Source: a virus
Direction: 5' to 3' (one strand)
Length of the DNA: 43,441 nt
IMG/VR virus record: IMGVR_UViG_3300031576_000115
Span: 1 to 43,441 of that record
Below, one piece after another: positions 1 through 6,501 of the stretch (position 1 is its first letter; every line of letters begins with the position of its first letter). The translations under genes were made by a program, and so were the position numbers. A model generated the notes under the pieces. It was not told the origin of the DNA, did no database searches, and worked only from the letters and a program-made list of their open reading frames with translations.

Positions 1-137
1 TGGCGCAGGGCCGGACGTGCAACAGTTCGTCGAGCGTGTGGGCGACGTTGTCGCCGGGCGGCGGATAGCCTTCGTAGAAAATATGCTCCAAGGCCTCGTC
101 GTGGGTCGGGGCGTTCACCCAGGCGCGGAAGGTCGGC
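1..137. repeat. Terminal direct repeat, left copy (circular contig overlap)
   Basis: This stretch is identical to 43305-43441 except at one base (C at 11, G at 43315). The difference is silent in an Arg codon of the gene spanning the junction. The simplest reading is a circular or circularly permuted genome of 43,304 bp with a 137-bp overlap left by assembly. A true short terminal repeat of the virion DNA cannot be excluded from the sequence. Confidence 0.9.
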
Positions 138-208
138 GAGTCCGCAAGCGTATTGCGCAACTTGTCCACCACTTCCGAGATGATCCCCACCGGGGCGCTC
201 AGAGCCAT
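1..208 (-). CDS. Tail completion / head-tail connector protein, N-terminal part (continues at 43441)
   Basis: This is the first part of a 179-aa protein whose gene crosses the circular junction. It starts at ATG 208 and continues without a frame break into 42973-43304. The leader just upstream, CTGGAGCGCAGCGAC, carries a GGAG ribosome binding site and recurs before two other genes. The N-terminus reads MALSAPVGIISEVVDKLR. The gene follows the connector gene and membrane pair and precedes a tail completion-like gene, so a neck or tail-completion role is inferred from position. No specific family was recognised. Confidence 0.75.
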   Translation of the reverse strand, partial: MALSAPVGIISEVVDKLRNTLADSPTFRAWVNAPTHDEALEHIFYEGYPPPGDNVAHTLDELLHVRPCA

Positions 209-223
209 GTCGCTGCGCTCCAG
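209..223 (-). repeat. Leader cassette L1, copy 1 (ribosome binding site)
   Basis: Read on the minus strand this is CTGGAGCGCAGCGAC, directly before the ATG at 208. It provides GGAG at proper spacing. Near-identical copies precede the S49 protease gene (6412-6426) and the tape measure gene (40075-40089), and each copy is followed upstream by a family A or B repeat. Confidence 0.8.
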
Positions 224-230
224 ACAACTA

Positions 231-285
231 GACTTCAGGCTGTAGGCGCTTGTCCTGAACCTACAACCTACGGACTACGGTCTGC
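231..285. repeat. Family A palindromic repeat, copy A1
   Basis: Intergenic copy between the lipoprotein gene and the junction-spanning gene. It is built from the family words (aggctgtaggc ... cctacaacctacgg), left arm and complementary right arm around a short loop. Degenerate compared with the copies at 8.1 kb and 19.7 kb. Confidence 0.7.
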
Positions 286-718
286 TCTCCCCCGGGTGCG
301 GCGGATGCTCAACCGGCCCTCGGCCGAACGGCGGATGCCCGCCTGCCGGATCGTCATCCGCGTCGTCCGGTTGAACAATGACCGGCGGAAGGACGATCAC
401 GACAGGGGGCGGTAGGACTATCGGACGGCCTGGCGATCCAGCGAGCCCACGTCCACCAGCAGCGCCGTCCAAGCCGTCTGTGCCATCCATGCCGGGATCA
501 CCTCGGCAGTCGAGAGCATCACAGAATCCGTCTGCGTTGGAATCTTCATCGCCATCACACTCTCCGTTCGCGTTGAGGTCGTAGCAGGCGAGGCCGCCGC
601 CCTGCACGCCGTCCTGGTCGAACCACTCCTCGACCACCAACCCCGCCAGAAGATGTTGTAGACCGCTGGAACAGCCCGTGAAAGTCAACGATCCCACCAA
701 GAGCATTCGTCTAATCAT
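275..718 (-). CDS. Lipoprotein with calcium-loop-like and collagen-like segments; possible outer spanin
   Basis: 147 aa. The N-terminus is a bacterial lipoprotein signal (MIRRMLLVGSLTFTGCSS) with lipobox Cys at about residue 16. Residues about 47-70 hold an Asp/Asn-rich stretch with paired Cys (DLNANGECDGDEDSNADG) resembling EF-hand/dockerin calcium loops. Gly-X-Y collagen-like triplets follow, and the C-terminus is Pro-rich. It lies directly after a membrane coiled-coil gene (746-1156). Membrane coiled coil followed by Pro-rich lipoprotein is the order of Rz/Rz1-type spanins, so an outer-spanin role is inferred. A virion or surface-exclusion lipoprotein is the alternative. The stop falls at the edge of repeat A1. 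Confidence 0.75.
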   Translation of the reverse strand: MIRRMLLVGSLTFTGCSSGLQHLLAGLVVEEWFDQDGVQGGGLACYDLNANGECDGDEDSNADGFCDALDCRGDPGMDGTDGLDGAAGGRGLAGSPGRPIVLPPPVVIVLPPVIVQPDDADDDPAGGHPPFGRGPVEHPPHPGESRP

Positions 719-745
719 CGCCTATCTCCTATTTGGTCGTTTGTT

Positions 746-1156
746 TTACGGTCCGGGTGACCGTTCCTCCAATTTACGTAGGATATGAAGCATCTCACGG
801 TTGCGTTCGCGCTGTTCGGCGCGCCATTCCTTATCCGATTCGGTCCGGTCTCGTTTCCATTCCCCGAGGCTTTCGACGTTGACGGCAATCTGGGCTTCGA
901 TGGAGTCGCCCTTTTCGGTGACGCGCTCGTTCACCACGCTGATTTTGGCAAGAACTTCGGGGTACACGCCCTCGGTCCAGCGTTCATGCCCCTCGATCCA
1001 GGCGTCAATCACCGGGACGCGATCCGCCGCCCGACTGATCTTATCGTAGCGCTCGGACGTTAACCGACCCGCGAGGAGAACGATGAGCGCCGAGGCCGAC
1101 AGACCCCCCACCAGTTTTTTATGCCCATTGATTGCCGTACGAATCGTCTTCACCAT
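746..1156 (-). CDS. Membrane-anchored coiled-coil protein; possible inner spanin
   Basis: 136 aa. A single hydrophobic segment at about residues 15-31 (LVGGLSASALIVLLAG) follows a short basic N-terminus, predicting N-in topology. The remainder is charged and helical, with a C-terminal run of Glu, Arg and Lys suggestive of coiled coil. It precedes the lipoprotein gene by 27 nt. This topology and order fit an i-spanin/o-spanin pair, but a location inside the head-tail module is unusual for lysis genes. No specific family was recognised. Confidence 0.7.
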   Translation of the reverse strand: MVKTIRTAINGHKKLVGGLSASALIVLLAGRLTSERYDKISRAADRVPVIDAWIEGHERWTEGVYPEVLAKISVVNERVTEKGDSIEAQIAVNVESLGEWKRDRTESDKEWRAEQRERNREMLHILRKLEERSPGP

Positions 1157-1174
1157 GCGCTCACCCCAATCGCG

Positions 1175-1258
1175 AACACCGAAACATGAAACTCCGAAAC
1201 GTCCAAACGCAATAGAAGTTATTCCCTATTTCGGCGTTTTCGCATTTCCTAGTTTCCT
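1175..1258. repeat. Family D repeat (GAAACGCCGAAACGCC type), copy D1
   Basis: Intergenic stretch rich in the family word gaaacgccgaaac and its variants (ccgaaacatgaaactccgaaac; ctatttcggcgttttcgc), filling the gap between the connector gene and the membrane protein gene. Confidence 0.65.
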
Positions 1259-1738
1259 TCATCGTTGCCGCCCTCGATATTGCGGGCGGCTGACCTCCAT
1301 CGTCTCAAAACGCACAAGCTCCAACGTGGCCATGTCCGGGCTGTCATTGAGCACTCGCCGCACCACGTAACGCACATTGTCCGCCGTCACCACGTCCCCC
1401 GCGGATGGCCTCACCGCCCCCAGCGTTCCCACCGCCACGGTGGGGAACTCCGGCGTTCGTCTGATGGTCAAGGGGCGGACCCGTTCGTATTGTCGATCGC
1501 CGGTGGGGGCGTCGATCTCCCGCGTCTCCTCCGCCCCCAGGATGGCGGTGGTGTGCCCCGCCCCGTCCACTTTCGATTCGTAGTACACCGCTCGCCCCAT
1601 CTCCCTGAAAAACGGATTGACCGCGCTGTTCCCGAACACACGGTCAAACGGGCTGCGAACCGCCGTCCCCGCCGGGACTTTCGCCGTGTAACTCCGCCGC
1701 CGCCCGGGCAATCCGTGAACTTGCAGTGCGCTGGACAA
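1259..1738 (-). CDS. Putative head-tail connector / minor head protein
   Basis: 159 aa, starting at TTG 1738 with the ribosome binding site GGAGTGAGG two bases upstream, inside leader cassette L2. The first 20 residues (MSSALQVHGLPGRRRSYTAK) are nearly identical to the N-terminus of an unrelated tail protein at 37101-37727. The rest is beta-rich with a passage (VVTADNVRYVVRRVL) typical in style of small head-tail joining proteins. Its place after the capsid genes supports a connector role. The family was not identified. Confidence 0.65.
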   Translation of the reverse strand: MSSALQVHGLPGRRRSYTAKVPAGTAVRSPFDRVFGNSAVNPFFREMGRAVYYESKVDGAGHTTAILGAEETREIDAPTGDRQYERVRPLTIRRTPEFPTVAVGTLGAVRPSAGDVVTADNVRYVVRRVLNDSPDMATLELVRFETMEVSRPQYRGRQR

Positions 1739-1740
1739 AT

Positions 1741-1755
1741 CCTCACTCCGTTCGG
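1741..1755 (-). repeat. Leader cassette L2, copy 1 (ribosome binding site hairpin)
   Basis: Minus-strand CCGAACGGAGTGAGG places GGAGTGAGG before the TTG start at 1738. ACTCCG and CGGAGT form a small inverted repeat that could mask the ribosome binding site. With the adjoining family B repeat it makes a 36-nt block repeated at 8498-8533 with one mismatch. Confidence 0.75.
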
Positions 1756-1756
1756 A

Positions 1757-1806
1757 GTTACCAGTTACGAGTTACCGGGTAACTGCTCATTGGTAACTGG
1801 TAACTG
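1757..1806. repeat. Family B repeat (GTTACCAGTTACGAGTTAC type), copy B1
   Basis: The left arm gttaccagttacgagttacc and right arm ggtaactggtaactg are partly complementary around a short loop. The copy fills the gap between two head genes and adjoins leader cassette L2. Confidence 0.85.
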
Positions 1807-1808
1807 CC

Positions 1809-2381
1809 TCATACCAGCCGGAACTTCTGCCCCGCGATCGGGGCTTCGGTGATCGCCGTGTAGGTCAATTTCGTCGCCCCATCGTAGCCGGTCGCCTCCG
1901 TCTGTTGACCGTCCAGCACCCCGCCCACGAACAGGATTTGCTTGCCCTTGTAATGGTCCACCGTCGTTTCGCTCAGGTCCGTGGTCATCTGCGTGGTGGT
2001 GAGCGTCCCGGCGACGGCCGCACCCCTCACCGCGTATTTGGCCGGGGTCCGGTTCTCAATCGCAAAACTCCCCAGCTCCGCGTTCACCGTCTGCCCGTCG
2101 ATGACCGCGGCACTGAGCACCACCCGGAAATCATTCCCCGCGGCGTAGAACGTGGGGTCCGCGGAGGTGTCGATGCGGCAATGGTGATGGCCGACCAGGG
2201 CGTCGAAAGCCCGCGTGTCGGTGACCCCGGTGACAGTTTGGGTGATGGAGTTCCCCTTGTAGACGCTGATCGTCCCGGGCGTGGTTGGATTGGCCGAGGC
2301 CCCGTTGGCCAGGGCCGTGTCCCAGGCAAAGTCCAGGATCTGCGCCACCAGGATATCGCCCAGATATTTGCTCATCAACAT
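1809..2381 (-). CDS. Virion structural protein, head/neck region
   Basis: 190 aa, start ATG 2381 with an upstream GGAGC. It is rich in Ala, Thr, Gly and Val with alternating hydrophobic residues, as in beta-sandwich virion proteins. One passage reads ISVYKGNSITQTVTGVTDT. It sits between the capsid-side genes and the connector gene, so a minor head or neck role is inferred from position. The family was not recognised. Confidence 0.7.
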   Translation of the reverse strand: MLMSKYLGDILVAQILDFAWDTALANGASANPTTPGTISVYKGNSITQTVTGVTDTRAFDALVGHHHCRIDTSADPTFYAAGNDFRVVLSAAVIDGQTVNAELGSFAIENRTPAKYAVRGAAVAGTLTTTQMTTDLSETTVDHYKGKQILFVGGVLDGQQTEATGYDGATKLTYTAITEAPIAGQKFRLV

Positions 2382-2399
2382 GATCTTGCTCCGTTTTCT

Positions 2400-2969
2400 C
2401 TAACCTTTACCTACGCCCGCAAAATCAAATTTCTGTCGGCGCAGTTCGATCCCTTTTCCGGCGATCCACTGGGCGACGCGCCCATAGGCGTGGCGCTCGC
2501 CCTCGAAACGATGCGCGTGATGGGCGATGGGATCCACGCCGCCGTCGTAGTAATCGGCCCCCACTTTCCAGTCGCACCCGAAGATGTCGATTTCATCGGT
2601 CTCATGGATTGCCAGTCTGGCTTTACGGCGGGTGAGCCATTCCGCCAATACCATCGCCGCCGTCAGGGAGTGATTTCGCCAGTTGAACTCCAAGCGCACG
2701 TCGGTGTCGATCTCCTCGAACGCCAGCACCCACCAATAACCCTCGATGCCCGGGTTGCACGTTTTCGCCCAGCTCCGCCGCGGGGTGCAGAGATTGGGAT
2801 GCCCTTGGGGAATCGTTTGATGGAACCCTTCGGGGTCCCCGAACACCCACCAATCGCAAGGATGCGCCGCGGCGGCGCGATTCACCGCAAGGGTGAGGTC
2901 ATAATCCTTCCACGCCGCGGACTCGCCCCGCGCCAACGACGGGCCGGGGCACAAGATGGCGAGTCTCAT
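2400..2969 (-). CDS. Putative DUF115/MptE-like or glycosyltransferase-like moron protein
   Basis: 189 aa. Start is placed at ATG 2969 (MRLAILCPGPSLARGES). Sequence further upstream is repeat-derived. The N-terminal CPGPSL motif followed by LAVNRAAA and CDWWVFGD resembles the nucleotide-binding pattern of DUF115/MptE-like and sialyltransferase-like proteins (xGPSL ... N ... DYWVFxD), where the GPS loop contacts a nucleotide. The gene is wedged between the major capsid protein and minor head genes but does not look structural. It may modify a virion or host surface; the substrate is unknown. Confidence 0.6.
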   Translation of the reverse strand: MRLAILCPGPSLARGESAAWKDYDLTLAVNRAAAAHPCDWWVFGDPEGFHQTIPQGHPNLCTPRRSWAKTCNPGIEGYWWVLAFEEIDTDVRLEFNWRNHSLTAAMVLAEWLTRRKARLAIHETDEIDIFGCDWKVGADYYDGGVDPIAHHAHRFEGERHAYGRVAQWIAGKGIELRRQKFDFAGVGKG

Positions 2970-2986
2970 TGTCGCTTCGGTCCAAC

Positions 2987-3035
2987 AATAGGCTGAAGGC
3001 CGTAGGCTTTTTTGCACCTACAACCGACGGTCTGT
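2987..3035. repeat. Family A palindromic repeat, copy A2
   Basis: Arms aggctgaaggccgtaggc and cctacaaccgacgg around a T-rich loop, just upstream of the GPS-loop protein gene. It leaves an apparent N-terminal extension on that frame. Confidence 0.75.
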
Positions 3036-3106
3036 CTTCCCCCACAGTGGAGCACGGGGGCTGCGCCCGATCGGCCCCCGTGCTCGGTGGTGAGGAGTGG
3101 AATGTC

Positions 3107-4078
3107 CTACAATACCGCGGTGAGCAAATGCCCCGCCGCGGGATAGATGATCTTTTCCGCGACCTCCATGCGGCAACGGACGATGTCGCCGCGCCGGGCG
3201 TCGTCGCGATAGACCTCCACGAACCCGCCGATCTCCGAAGCGTCGTCGGCCCAATGGATGGTGCGGCCGATGCCGATTTCCTCGATGGACGAATTGGGCG
3301 GAGGGGTCCGGCAGACCATACACATGGTCTTGTCCCAGGTTGCGGCCAGCACCGCCGCCTGCCCTTCCAGGGCGGTGTTTTTCATCATGTTGGCGACCAG
3401 CACGCGGTCCACGTTGAACACCTGGGCCAACCCCTGGGCGCTCATGGCGCTGGGGCGCACGTCGAAGATGCCGTTGTATTTCAGGCGATCGACGATCTCC
3501 GCGTTGAGCAGCAACTTACGGAACAGCTCCCAATCCAGGATGACGGTGTTGGCCAGTTGCCCGCAATTGTTGCGCACGCGGATGGCGGCGTTGCTGACGT
3601 CCGTCATGGGCGTGCCGCCGGCGTCCCAGTTGGTGCCGATGGCCGTGGTCAGGCTGGCACCCGTCCAGGTGGTGGTGTTGAACACCGCCGCCGCCACCCG
3701 CTTCTCGTAGTTGAGAATGACTGTGTGCCGGGCGCGCTGGGTCGCGGCCTGTTCCAGATCGAAATATTCCGCGAAGCGCCGAGAGTCGCGGTCATCCACC
3801 CGCTGCTCGAACCCGCGGTCCGTCGTGGAAAACGAATCGTCGGTGAACTTCCACGTCCCGCGGTTGTAGGACCCGTCGCTTTGCCGGAGATCGTCCTCGA
3901 TCTTGAGCAGCTCGGCGAGCAGGAACTTCCCGAATTTGTCCGCCGGCTTGCCCGCTTCGAGGGGCGGCAACACGCCCAACCCGATGGACCCCATGATGTT
4001 GGCCTGTAAATCGAACTCCGCGAAACTCCCCAGGTCCGGGCGGAGGGTCGCCAGAGCCGAACTCGGTGATACTGACAT
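3107..4078 (-). CDS. Major capsid protein (HK97 fold, lambda gpE-like position)
   Basis: 323 aa. Start ATG 4078 has a very strong ribosome binding site (AAGGAAGGAG), expected for the most abundant virion protein. The central part (VSNAAIRVRNNCGQLANT, then VILDWELFRKLL and VDRLKYNG) is typical of phage E-type major capsid proteins, where a helix selects conserved coat contacts. The C-terminal region (GGFVEVYRDDARRGDIVRCR) also resembles capsid P and A domains. Gene order portal, protease-scaffold, decoration, capsid supports the call. Processing by the S49 protease is possible. Confidence 0.88.
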   Translation of the reverse strand: MSVSPSSALATLRPDLGSFAEFDLQANIMGSIGLGVLPPLEAGKPADKFGKFLLAELLKIEDDLRQSDGSYNRGTWKFTDDSFSTTDRGFEQRVDDRDSRRFAEYFDLEQAATQRARHTVILNYEKRVAAAVFNTTTWTGASLTTAIGTNWDAGGTPMTDVSNAAIRVRNNCGQLANTVILDWELFRKLLLNAEIVDRLKYNGIFDVRPSAMSAQGLAQVFNVDRVLVANMMKNTALEGQAAVLAATWDKTMCMVCRTPPPNSSIEEIGIGRTIHWADDASEIGGFVEVYRDDARRGDIVRCRMEVAEKIIYPAAGHLLTAVL

Positions 4079-4109
4079 TTGGTTCTCCTTCCTTGGAAAC
4101 CCGCCGTCA

Positions 4110-4211
4110 GGCTTCGCGGTTCGCTCCGCTGGCTTGAGCGGCCTTCGGTCTTGTCATCCTTGACGTTTTGGCTTTTCTACGTTTCGGCGTTTCAGCGTTT
4201 CGACGTTTCCG
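4110..4211. repeat. Family D repeat D2 with neighbouring GC-rich inverted segments
   Basis: The gap between capsid and decoration genes holds gacgttttggc...cgtttcggcgtttcagcgtttcg (family D, about 4163-4212) and a GC-rich segment (ggcttcgcggttcgctccgctgg) with internal complementarity. No gene was seen here. Confidence 0.6.
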
Positions 4212-4574
4212 TCACGGGCTTCCCGTGAGCACTTCGACGATGTCGTTGGCCGCGGTCGCCGCCTCCAACGCAATCCCGGCGCGAATGGCGCCGGTGGTGG
4301 AGATGTCGTCGATGAGCCCGCTCGCTCGACCGTAGACCACCGCCCCCTGCGAAAACGCACCCGACGCCTTCATCTTGCAGGTCCCCGCCGCGCTGCGCAG
4401 GCGCACGAGCACCACGTCCCCGTTCGCAAACGCTTCATTCATCAACACCCCCACAAACTCCTCCCCCAGCGCCGCCGTGGAGAGCACCCCAGCGGTGAGT
4501 TTCACCAACGTGAAAATCCCCAGCGCCCCCCCGGCGACGAACGCCTTGTAGTTTCCATCCAGCATCTGACTCAT
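4212..4574 (-). CDS. Head decoration protein (DUF2190 / gpD-like)
   Basis: 120 aa, start ATG 4574 with AAGGAG upstream. The small beta-rich sequence (LGIFTLVKLTAGVLS; FVGVLMNEAFANGDVVLVRL; GAFSQGAVVYGRASGLI; GIALEAATANDIVEVLL-like end) has the alternating aG, eG, vG turns of DUF2190-type capsid stabilisation proteins. It is encoded between the protease/scaffold and the major capsid gene, the lambda gpD position. Likely role: trimer or spike on the expanded capsid surface. Confidence 0.7.
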   Translation of the reverse strand: MSQMLDGNYKAFVAGGALGIFTLVKLTAGVLSTAALGEEFVGVLMNEAFANGDVVLVRLRSAAGTCKMKASGAFSQGAVVYGRASGLIDDISTTGAIRAGIALEAATAANDIVEVLTGSP

Positions 4575-4610
4575 GGGCCAATCTCCTTGTTCGTTTCCGT
4601 GTTCCGTGTT

Positions 4611-4631
4611 CCACTGCTGTGTCAGCAGCGG
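4611..4631. repeat. Family C palindrome (CACTGCTGTGTCAGCAG type), copy C1
   Basis: A near-perfect inverted repeat around GTGTC, upstream of the decoration gene start. Flanked by gttccgtgttcc words, which are themselves repeated. Confidence 0.85.
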
Positions 4632-4649
4632 GTCTTCTGTTCCTTCTCT

Positions 4650-4898
4650 CTATTCGCCCGACGCACCGTGGTGGAGCGTCAACGCCGCGGTGCATTCCAC
4701 GGCGACCGCCAACGCCATCTCCGCGATCTGTTTTGGATGGCGTTGAAAAGTCGTGTTTGAACACAACCCAGCCACCGCGGCCTGCATGAAACCGCAAAGA
4801 GAACCGCTGGACTCCAAAGTTTGAAACTGAACCTCTTCCGCAACTCCCGCACTTTCCAACTCTTCCGCCGCCGCTGCGACCGTTTTGTTTCTTTGCAT
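4650..4898 (-). CDS. Small protein of unknown function between scaffold and decoration genes
   Basis: 82 aa when started at ATG 4898 (MQRNKTVAAAAEELESAG), chosen because GGAG lies six bases upstream. In-frame starts exist at 4910, 4916 and TTG 4925. The sequence is Ala/Glu-rich at the N-terminus, with a hydrophobic helix near the C-terminus (IAEMALAVAVECTAALTL). Its place inside the head cluster suggests a minor head or assembly factor. No family recognised. Confidence 0.55.
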   Translation of the reverse strand: MQRNKTVAAAAEELESAGVAEEVQFQTLESSGSLCGFMQAAVAGLCSNTTFQRHPKQIAEMALAVAVECTAALTLHHGASGE

Positions 4899-4986
4899 CG
4901 CATTCTCCATGACCATTTTCTTCAACTACGCGCTGTTTCCGCCACTGGCACACACAGGCGAACACGGGCTTTGAGTTCTACGTACC

Positions 4987-5427
4987 CTATTCCACCAACG
5001 CCGCGGCCTTGGTGCGCCCGTGGGCGGTGTTGTGCTCGCGGAGCATGTCCTGGCGGAGCCCAGGTCGGCGTTGGTTCACCGCCCGCACCGCCGCGTCTCG
5101 AGAGACACCCTTGCCTTTGCTAATTTCTTCGTCCACGGCATCCTTCCATTCAGCCGTCGCGTTGGCCGACGTCCCCGCGGTAGTCGTGCCTCCGCTGGGT
5201 ACGGGGGCGTTGCCCGGCGGTTTGATCGCCGCCGTTTTGGCGGTCGCTTCCTTCAGCGCCGCGTCTTGCGCCTTCACCTTGTTGCGGAGAGCGTCTATCC
5301 ACAAATCCTTCGCATCCGCCAAGGTGGCCTCCATCTCCAAACAAGATTCCCGGAATTCAGCGAGGGCGTCGGGAAACGCCTCTTTCAGTTCCGCAAGGGT
5401 CGCCGGCCCGGTCGATTCTTTCGACAT
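4987..5427 (-). CDS. Nested scaffold protein (Nu3-like), internal in-frame start
   Basis: 146 aa, identical to the C-terminus of the protease. The internal ATG at 5427 (MSKESTGPATLAELKEAF) has a strong ribosome binding site, AAGGAG, about six bases upstream. A strong site inside a coding region is not needed for the full-length protein, so independent translation is likely. In lambda, Nu3 scaffold is made in just this way from within gene C. Charged helices are expected to form the internal scaffold core and recruit the fused protease. Confidence 0.75.
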   Translation of the reverse strand: MSKESTGPATLAELKEAFPDALAEFRESCLEMEATLADAKDLWIDALRNKVKAQDAALKEATAKTAAIKPPGNAPVPSGGTTTAGTSANATAEWKDAVDEEISKGKGVSRDAAVRAVNQRRPGLRQDMLREHNTAHGRTKAAALVE

Positions 5428-6411
5428 CGTTTTCTCCTTCTTTAGAAAAGGTTGCGCCCCGGCGTCCGCGCTGGGGACTGTTCCCATCGTTTTCCGTTTG
5501 ATCGGTCCGCTATTTTCCGCGGCTAAACCCCGGGCCACGGCCAGTGCTTCCTCCAGGGTTCCAACCTGGTCGATCAGACCTAACGTTTTCGCCTGCGAAG
5601 CGATGTGAACTCGGCCGTCAGCCCATTCCATCGCCGTCGCGGCGCTGATCGCCCGGCCAGCGGCGACGGCGGTCACGAATACGCCGTTGATCTCGTCAAC
5701 CATGCGCTGAAAATCGGCAAGTTGTTCGGGGGTGATCTCCGTCCCCATCAGCCCAGCGCCTTTCATGATTCCCGCGCGGATCACGTGGCGTTTGACCTGT
5801 TCGCGGGCAAAAAAGACCGACCAATCGTCGATCACCATGTAAACGCCGATGGACCCCACCAACGTGTCCTTGGTGGCGATAATCGTCCGCGCCTGGCTAG
5901 CCACGTAATACGCGCCGCTGGCCGCTAAATCTTCGAGAAAGGCCACGATCGGTTTTTGTCGGTTGATTTTCCCAACCTGGGCGGCCAAATCGCCGGTGCC
6001 GCTGACGTTTCCACCAGGCGAATCGACCCGCAACACAATGCTCCGAACATCTGGATCCACCGCCGCCTGTCGCAAGGTCCGCTGCAAACCGACCAAGCCC
6101 CCGGGCATCGCGGAAAAAGAACCGCCGTATTTGGTCATCACTCCGACCAGATCGACCACCGCGACCCCATCGTTCTTCCAGTAGCCTGCGGCGTCCCCTG
6201 CCGCATCCTCTCGCCAAGTCTGTGCCGCTTGTATTTCTTTTCGCCGCCGGTCCGCCCGGGCCTGCGTCTCCAACACGTGCTGCGTGGGATCCGCCGATCG
6301 TAAAATGGCCGCCATCTCGTCGAAACGGTCGAGGGGCATGGCCCACCAACCCGTGTATTGCTCCCAGTGGGGTACGTCCACACCCGCGTATCGTCGAGGT
6401 AATTCGTCCAT
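4987..6411 (-). CDS. Head maturation protease (S49/SppA family, lambda gpC-like) fused to scaffold
   Basis: 474 aa. The N-terminal about 300 residues are a ClpP-fold S49 peptidase: core strand VVDLVGVMTKYGGSFS (85-100), oxyanion-loop region DSPGGNVSG (130-138), catalytic Ser165 in LAASGAYY, and Lys217 52 residues later, the spacing of single-domain SppA Ser-Lys dyads. The C-terminal third is Lys/Glu/Ala-rich and helical, as expected for scaffold. An internal in-frame start lies at 5427. The gene starts at ATG 6411 behind leader cassette L1 and follows the portal, as in lambda B-C-Nu3. It likely cleaves scaffold and head proteins in the procapsid. Confidence 0.88.
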   Translation of the reverse strand: MDELPRRYAGVDVPHWEQYTGWWAMPLDRFDEMAAILRSADPTQHVLETQARADRRRKEIQAAQTWREDAAGDAAGYWKNDGVAVVDLVGVMTKYGGSFSAMPGGLVGLQRTLRQAAVDPDVRSIVLRVDSPGGNVSGTGDLAAQVGKINRQKPIVAFLEDLAASGAYYVASQARTIIATKDTLVGSIGVYMVIDDWSVFFAREQVKRHVIRAGIMKGAGLMGTEITPEQLADFQRMVDEINGVFVTAVAAGRAISAATAMEWADGRVHIASQAKTLGLIDQVGTLEEALAVARGLAAENSGPIKRKTMGTVPSADAGAQPFLKKEKTMSKESTGPATLAELKEAFPDALAEFRESCLEMEATLADAKDLWIDALRNKVKAQDAALKEATAKTAAIKPPGNAPVPSGGTTTAGTSANATAEWKDAVDEEISKGKGVSRDAAVRAVNQRRPGLRQDMLREHNTAHGRTKAAALVE

Positions 6412-6426
6412 GTCGCTTCGCTCCAG
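6412..6426 (-). repeat. Leader cassette L1, copy 2
   Basis: Minus-strand CTGGAGCGAAGCGAC directly before the protease ATG at 6411, supplying GGAG. Followed upstream by family A copy A3. Confidence 0.8.
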
Positions 6427-6429
6427 GGG

Positions 6430-6498
6430 ACTAGGCTGTAGGCTCTAGGCTGTAGAAATTCAGCGCCTACGGTCTACAGCCTTCAGCCCACGGCCTAT
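6430..6498. repeat. Family A palindromic repeat, copy A3
   Basis: Arms ctaggctgtaggctctagg and cctacggtctacagcc form a long interrupted inverted repeat between portal and protease genes. It fills the whole intergenic gap. Confidence 0.9.
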
Positions 6499-6501
6499 TT
6501 T

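Noticed and set aside
1905-2996. Long plus-strand open frame (363 codons)
   Set aside because: It lies opposite two well-supported minus-strand genes with good ribosome binding sites. It is Arg/His/Gly/Pro-rich as expected of antisense frames in GC-rich DNA.
4435-4965. 176-codon minus-strand frame overlapping the decoration gene
   Set aside because: It overlaps the decoration protein in another frame and has an Arg/Gly/His-rich shadow composition.
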